DNA from: an uncultured Lachnospiraceae bacterium
GTDB lineage: Bacteria; Bacillota; Clostridia; Lachnospirales; Lachnospiraceae
Direction of reading: 5' to 3'
DNA length: 64,000 nt
Assembly: GCA_910588775.1 (NCBI GenBank)
Contig: CAJURH010000007.1
Coordinates: forward strand, 1 to 64,000
Made by a program: the position numbers and the translations under genes. The notes under the pieces were generated by a model. The model made no database searches. It was not told where the DNA came from and was given only the letters and a program-made list of their open reading frames with translations. This document shows positions 59,688 to 64,000 of the stretch, piece after piece (the stretch's first letter is position 1; the number at the start of each line of letters is the position of its first letter).

Positions 59688-62059
59688 AAAAAATTCTAAA
59701 TGAGCGCAGGCTGGCGCCTATACTGGTCACTTTTTTGCTTTTGGCAAGCGCGGTTTTCATTTATCGAAGATTCTTATTCGGGGACGAACTCTGGGTGTTT
59801 GTGGGACTGGACATCGGATCCGATACGGTGCAGCAGTATCTGCACCATTACAATACCATAATAAATCACATCCGAGAGGGCACATTTTCATTCTGGGATT
59901 TTAACAACGGCTTTGGGACAAATATGTTCAATCTGAATATGTTTGACCCCGCTTTGATCCTTGTGTATGCCCTAGGCGTCCTCTTCGGACCAGAGCATAT
60001 AGCCTGGTATCTGGTGTATATGCAGATCGGCCAAATTACGCTGGCCGGTCTGGTTTTCTATCACTATTTGTCCTGTTTTTCTTTTTCTAAGAAAACCAAA
60101 TGCATCGCCGCCTACATATATGGACTGAACGGATTCCTGCTGGTATGGGGACAGCATTACCAGTTCGGCATGGCGGCGGTCATCCTGCCTCTTCTGCTTT
60201 GGAGCGTGGAGCGCTGCCTGCGCAGACAGCGGTTTCACCCGCCCATGGTTCTGGCTGTCTGGCTGGCCGCCGTGTACAGCGCCTACCTGGGCTATATGAT
60301 GTTCGTCTGCCTGGGGTTCTATATCCTGGTGCGGCTTTTCGGCATGGGAAAAGGCTCTGCCAAGGGAAAATGGCGGATGCTGGGAATCCTCTATGGCTCC
60401 ATGCTCTTAGGAATCGGCATGGGCGCTGTCGTCCTATTCCCTTCCGCGTTCACCATTTTCGGCATATCCGGCCGGCTGGAAAGCCAGGCGGGTCTATTCG
60501 AGCGAATCGGAAACTCCCTGCTGCCCTATAAAGGCATCCACTATAAGACCTTGTTTTACAAATTCTTTTCCAGCTATCTGGAAGGTCTGACCCAGGTGAA
60601 GGAAACCAACGTGCTGTACACAGGCGCCATCAATTATTACGAAGACCCCAACGTCTTCTGCTCCACTCTGTTCCTGGTTCTGGGATGCCAGTACGTTTTC
60701 TGCCTGCCCCGGCTGCCCATCTCCAGAAACCAAAAACTCCTGCGCAGCGGACTGCTGGGCCTTTTAGCCTTTTGCCTGGCTCTGCCATTTTGCGGTCTGG
60801 TGATGAACGGATTTTCCACCACCATCAACCGCCACACTTTTCTAATGATGCCCTTCTTCTGCCTGATTATCGCGCAGATGACGGACGAAATCCTGCGCAG
60901 GCAAATATTCAGTTATATGGGATTTGGCGTGGCCCTTTTGCTGCTCAGCTTTGTCCTTATGCGGAAATATCCGGCCATCACCTTCCTGTCCCACAAACAA
61001 AACCTGCTGACGCTGACCGTAACCGGAGTCTGCATGATTGGCGTACTGCTCTGTCTTGCCAAATGCCGCAAACGGAACCTGCAGAATATTTTGTGCGGGC
61101 TTTTGCTGTGCCTAACAGTAGTCAACATGGTATCGGAAGGCTATACTTCCACCCTGGAGCGTCTGACCCTGCGAAAGGACAACGCCCAATATTTCGGCGA
61201 TTTATACGATCCGGACGTGCAGAAGGCCCTGGCCTGGCTGAAAAAGAGGGACCCCCAGTTTTACCGGGTGGAGAAAGACTTTGACGCGGGGTCCATCTGC
61301 ATGGACTCCTTAAGTCAGAGCTATCGGGGCGTGAGCACCTACAACGCCACCATAAACCGGAACATTTTGGAATTCACAGCAACGCTTTACCCCAATTTCT
61401 GGTTCGGGGACCAGAATCACTATCGGTTCCGCATGGTCAAAGAAGAGCAAGAATTTGCGAAGCTATGCGGAATCCGCTACCTTCTCTCCCGAGGCGGAGA
61501 GGAAAACGATCCCTTTGACAAAAGCGGCTACCGACTACTGCAAAAATTCGGAAAAATCCAGGTCTACGAAAATAAGGACACCGTCTCCCTGGGCCGCTTC
61601 TATACCAATGCCGTCTCCCGCCAGGATTTCGACTACTATTTAGAGGAAAACGGACGACAAAAAGCCCAGGACTACATCCTGGATTATCTGGTGTTAGAAG
61701 GAGTGGGTTCCAAAGATTCCACTTATGGACACGCAAAAGCTTCTTCCGAAGCCGTGGTTATAGATGCGCCAAAAAAGGACAACCACCTGCAAGGCGTTGT
61801 ACAGGCGCCCCAGGACGGCTATGTGATGTTCTCCATACCCTATGAAAAAGGTTGGAAAATCTACGTAGACGGCGAAAGACAAGAAATCCGAAAGGCAAAT
61901 CTGGGATTTCAGGGAATCGCGGTGACAAAAGGGGAACATCAAATTGAATTAAAATACCAGGCGCCTGGACTGCTCCAGGGCCTGGCCGTCAGCATCGTAT
62001 GCGGTTTATTGTTTCTTTCTCTGGTATATCGTCTTTATTATAAGAAGAACGCCGCCTAA
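59684..62059 (+). CDS. yfhO: YfhO family membrane glycosyltransferase-like protein
   Basis: 791 aa with about 12-13 spans in the first 480 residues and a long extracytoplasmic part before a final span. WDFNNGFGTNMFNLNMF and SCFSFSKKTKCIAAYIYGLNGF resemble YfhO, a GT-C-like protein needed in Gram-positives to add sugars to lipoteichoic acid. The C-terminal YEKGWKIYVDGERQEIRKANLGFQGIAVTKGEHQIELKY is the YfhO-typical sandwich domain. Start overlaps the kinase stop; its last 54 bp overlap the convergent dacF gene. Confidence 0.9.
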   Translation: MKKILNERRLAPILVTFLLLASAVFIYRRFLFGDELWVFVGLDIGSDTVQQYLHHYNTIINHIREGTFSFWDFNNGFGTNMFNLNMFDPALILVYALGVLFGPEHIAWYLVYMQIGQITLAGLVFYHYLSCFSFSKKTKCIAAYIYGLNGFLLVWGQHYQFGMAAVILPLLLWSVERCLRRQRFHPPMVLAVWLAAVYSAYLGYMMFVCLGFYILVRLFGMGKGSAKGKWRMLGILYGSMLLGIGMGAVVLFPSAFTIFGISGRLESQAGLFERIGNSLLPYKGIHYKTLFYKFFSSYLEGLTQVKETNVLYTGAINYYEDPNVFCSTLFLVLGCQYVFCLPRLPISRNQKLLRSGLLGLLAFCLALPFCGLVMNGFSTTINRHTFLMMPFFCLIIAQMTDEILRRQIFSYMGFGVALLLLSFVLMRKYPAITFLSHKQNLLTLTVTGVCMIGVLLCLAKCRKRNLQNILCGLLLCLTVVNMVSEGYTSTLERLTLRKDNAQYFGDLYDPDVQKALAWLKKRDPQFYRVEKDFDAGSICMDSLSQSYRGVSTYNATINRNILEFTATLYPNFWFGDQNHYRFRMVKEEQEFAKLCGIRYLLSRGGEENDPFDKSGYRLLQKFGKIQVYENKDTVSLGRFYTNAVSRQDFDYYLEENGRQKAQDYILDYLVLEGVGSKDSTYGHAKASSEAVVIDAPKKDNHLQGVVQAPQDGYVMFSIPYEKGWKIYVDGERQEIRKANLGFQGIAVTKGEHQIELKYQAPGLLQGLAVSIVCGLLFLSLVYRLYYKKNAA

Positions 62060-63253
62060 AATTAACAGAGACAACACGCCGATAATCACGTAATAGATAA
62101 CCCGCTGGTCATCGCCTGTAGACTGGACTTTTGACAATTCTTCTTCCAGAGAGTCTTCCGCAGGCGCAGCGTCCGTCTCATTGGCGGATGCTGCGGGCGC
62201 AGCCAAGGCGGTTCCCACCGGGACCCCTTGGTACAAATACTGGCTGAACACCAGATCTTCTCTGGGCGTGTCCTGACTCTCTATGTCTTTCGCTTTTAAC
62301 CCCGCAGGCACATAGGCGTATCCCCCTTCTTTTGTCTGGGCCGGATCGGTCATCTGTAGTTTCTGGAACTTTCCATAACCATAGTCCAAAAGCTTCGCCG
62401 TATCGTCCACCACATCCGCTTCCTGGGACTGCATCACCATACAGATTAACGTAATGTCGTTCTTCTTACATGCCGTCAGCAGGGTATTTCCCGCCTGATC
62501 GGTGTTCCCGGTCTTGCCGGCGAATACTCCCTCATAATGATAATGTCCCGGCATCAACATGGCATGGTGATTTCCCAGCTCCCGCGCCTCTGCGTGGTAA
62601 TTGGTGGGCGGTATCACATAGGACTGGCTACCGCTGATGGCGCAGAACGTCTCGTTACGGATAGCCGCCTGCAGGATTTTCGCCATGTCATAGGCGGATG
62701 TGTAATGGTTGTCGTCATGCCAGCCGTTGGCATTGGCGAAATGGCTGTCTGTGCAGCCCAGCTCCTGGGCCTTCTGGTTCATCATCTCCACAAATTTCTC
62801 CACGCTTCCAGCCACGTGCTCCGCCACCTGACTGGACACCTCATTGGCGGACGACAACATCATGGCGTAGAGACACTGCTCCATGGTCAGGACTTCCCCC
62901 ACTTGCATCCCGATATTGGCGCTGTCCGCCGTAACCTCCCGCGTACCCGTCTCCGTGAAAACCACTTCCTCTGACAAATCGCTGTTCTCTATGGCAAGCA
63001 GCGCCGACAGAACCTTGGTAGTGCTTGCCGGATACATACGCTGGTGCATTCCTTTGTCATAGAGTATGGTATTGGTGGAATCCTCTATGAGCACACCGGT
63101 GGTTTCCACAATCTTCGGCGCCTTTGGCCAGCCGGGAATCTGATCCGAAGAGATTGTAGCCCCTTTTGAAGACGCATAAATCCCCTGGGGCCATCCCCCC
63201 GCCGCCAGAAGGACCGCCAGGAAAACAAGCATGCCTTTTAAAAGTTTTTGCAT
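62006..63253 (-). CDS. dacF: D-alanyl-D-alanine carboxypeptidase
   Basis: 415-aa serine carboxypeptidase (PBP5 type) trimming peptidoglycan pentapeptides. Signal peptide (KLLKGMLVFLAVLLAAGGWPQGIYA), SxxK in PASTTKVLS, SxN in SSANEVS, KTG in FAGKTGNTD, a C-terminal beta domain, and a final membrane anchor (VIYYVIIGVLSLLILGGVLLII) with basic end. The anchor-coding end overlaps the yfhO end by 54 bp. Start ATG behind GGGAGGG. Confidence 0.94.
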   Translation of the reverse strand: MQKLLKGMLVFLAVLLAAGGWPQGIYASSKGATISSDQIPGWPKAPKIVETTGVLIEDSTNTILYDKGMHQRMYPASTTKVLSALLAIENSDLSEEVVFTETGTREVTADSANIGMQVGEVLTMEQCLYAMMLSSANEVSSQVAEHVAGSVEKFVEMMNQKAQELGCTDSHFANANGWHDDNHYTSAYDMAKILQAAIRNETFCAISGSQSYVIPPTNYHAEARELGNHHAMLMPGHYHYEGVFAGKTGNTDQAGNTLLTACKKNDITLICMVMQSQEADVVDDTAKLLDYGYGKFQKLQMTDPAQTKEGGYAYVPAGLKAKDIESQDTPREDLVFSQYLYQGVPVGTALAAPAASANETDAAPAEDSLEEELSKVQSTGDDQRVIYYVIIGVLSLLILGGVLLIIKTIYQRKKQ

Positions 63254-63361
63254 CTGCCCTCCCCCTCATATATTCATTTACTCTAAAAGCCCCAGACAAA
63301 TGGCAGCGTGAATGGGCGGATTCACTTGCCCAGACACTCTGACATTGAACGGGCTAGCCTG

Positions 63362-63401
63362 TACGAACAAAGCAGGATAATAACCCGAATTGTTCATACA
63401 G
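63362..63401. other. inverted repeat between dacF and rmlD
   Basis: GTACGAACAA and TTGTTCATAC form a near-perfect 10-bp stem with a 20-nt loop. The 225-bp gap also holds GATTG...CAATC and CGGAC...GTCCG pairs, the last just after the rmlD stop and possibly its terminator. No ORF or promoter is clear here. Confidence 0.45.
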
Positions 63402-63478
63402 ATATGATTGCAAAAATGTTGCGCACGAAACAATCAACTTCTATAGACGGACATATCTGCGGACACAGACTCGTCCGT

Positions 63479-64000
63479 TTAAGAAATCAGTTTCAGATAG
63501 CGTTTCAGCGCGTCCTGCCAGGACGGAAGACGCTTAAATCCTGCCGCCTCCAGCTTATCTTTGTTCATACGGCTGTTGTGTGGACGCTTGGCTTTGGCCG
63601 GGTACTCGTCAGCGGAAATCGGCGCCACTTCCATCGAAATGCCTGCCTGAGCAAATATTTCTTTGGCAAATTCGTACCAGGTGCAGATGCCCTCATTGGT
63701 GGCATGATAAACGCCGTAACGGTCTGTCTCCATCATATCCACCACCAGCACAGCCAGATCCCGCGTATAGGTGGGGGAACCTATCTGATCATTTACAACT
63801 GAAACTTTATTAGTTGTTTTCGCCTTATTTAACATAGCTTTAATAAAATTATTGCCGCTTAAGCCAAACACCCAGGCAATGCGCACAATGTAATATTTCT
63901 CCAGATATTTTTGCACCGCTTTTTCACCCAGGAATTTGCTCTTTCCATATACGTTCAGCGGATTGCAGGAGTCTTCCGGCTCCCAGGGACGCTCGCCCTC
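63479..64000 (-). CDS. rmlD: dTDP-4-dehydrorhamnose reductase, C-terminal part (cut by window edge)
   Basis: 173 codons of the 3' end; the 5' part lies beyond 64000. Reading enters in frame with GERPWEPEDSCNPLNVYGKSKFLGE, which holds the catalytic YxxxK of the short-chain dehydrogenase fold, then RIAWVFG, NDQIGSPTYTRDLA and HNSRMNKDKLEAAGF. Makes dTDP-L-rhamnose for surface glycans. An internal ATG at 63916 is not the start. Confidence 0.93.
   Translation of the reverse strand, partial: EGERPWEPEDSCNPLNVYGKSKFLGEKAVQKYLEKYYIVRIAWVFGLSGNNFIKAMLNKAKTTNKVSVVNDQIGSPTYTRDLAVLVVDMMETDRYGVYHATNEGICTWYEFAKEIFAQAGISMEVAPISADEYPAKAKRPHNSRMNKDKLEAAGFKRLPSWQDALKRYLKLIS

Noticed and set aside
63479..63916. 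Short rmlD starting at an internal ATG
   Set aside because: Conserved rmlD sequence, including the YxxxK motif, continues in frame to the window edge.

Overview
The window looks like chromosome from an anaerobic Firmicute, most likely a Lachnospiraceae (Clostridium cluster XIVa) relative. The grounds are a four-subunit pyruvate:ferredoxin oxidoreductase, a feoA-feoA-feoB cluster with a short Cys-rich Fur-like protein and a FeoB-associated Cys-rich peptide, an anaerobic NTP-reductase activase, the Gram-positive rimP-nusA-ylxR-ylxQ-infB order and strong AGGAGG ribosome binding sites. Nearly everything from 1.7 to 56 kb lies on the minus strand, so the window probably lies within one replichore.

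Layout. 1-780 is AT-rich and has no recognised gene; it holds small or decayed reading frames and ends at a tRNA-Ala. 0.98-3.2 kb: polysaccharide deacetylase, then infC-rpmI-rplT with an attenuator leader and a probable AUU start. 3.2-6.8 kb: D-serine dehydratase diverging from an MFS carrier, then a MerR regulator with a GPP34-like protein. 6.8-16.2 kb: glf, a small conserved protein, an M16C protease, era, recO and an M19 dipeptidase on one strand; this run is interrupted between recO and the dipeptidase by an RloA/RloB-type defence pair flanked by an imperfect 31-bp direct repeat. 16.4-24 kb: GIY-YIG protein, small membrane peptide, flavin reductase, ybaK, TrpB2, an adaptor-permease exporter with no ATPase gene, and a secreted nuclease. 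24-27.3 kb: iron uptake (feo) with promoter and Fur-like box. 27.4-32.2 kb: xth, a GlgX-like protein lacking its catalytic residues, DUF5662 and putP. 32.3-36.5 kb: DUF1292, dut, nrdG, pnp, rpsO. 36.5-50.7 kb: the rimP-nusA-ylxR-ylxQ-infB-rbfA-nrnA-truB-ribF translation operon, running on into a Na/Pi transporter and a giant GT2/CDP-glycerol transferase. 50.7-55.3 kb: porGDAB and alsT. 55.3-64 kb: DUF1905, a TfoX C-domain protein, an unrecognised 325-aa protein, a hybrid histidine kinase, YfhO, a D,D-carboxypeptidase and the 3' part of rmlD.

Most genes are housekeeping. The stretches worth a second look are the recO/M19 insertion carrying rloAB, the GIY-YIG protein with a RAMA-like tail, the degenerate GlgX homologue, the ATPase-less exporter, a 133-bp inverted-repeat element with a second partial copy, the leaders of the infC and rimP operons, and the AT-rich left edge, which carries a promoter and spaced direct repeats upstream of a tiny ORF. 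All family names come from reading motifs; no database search was run.
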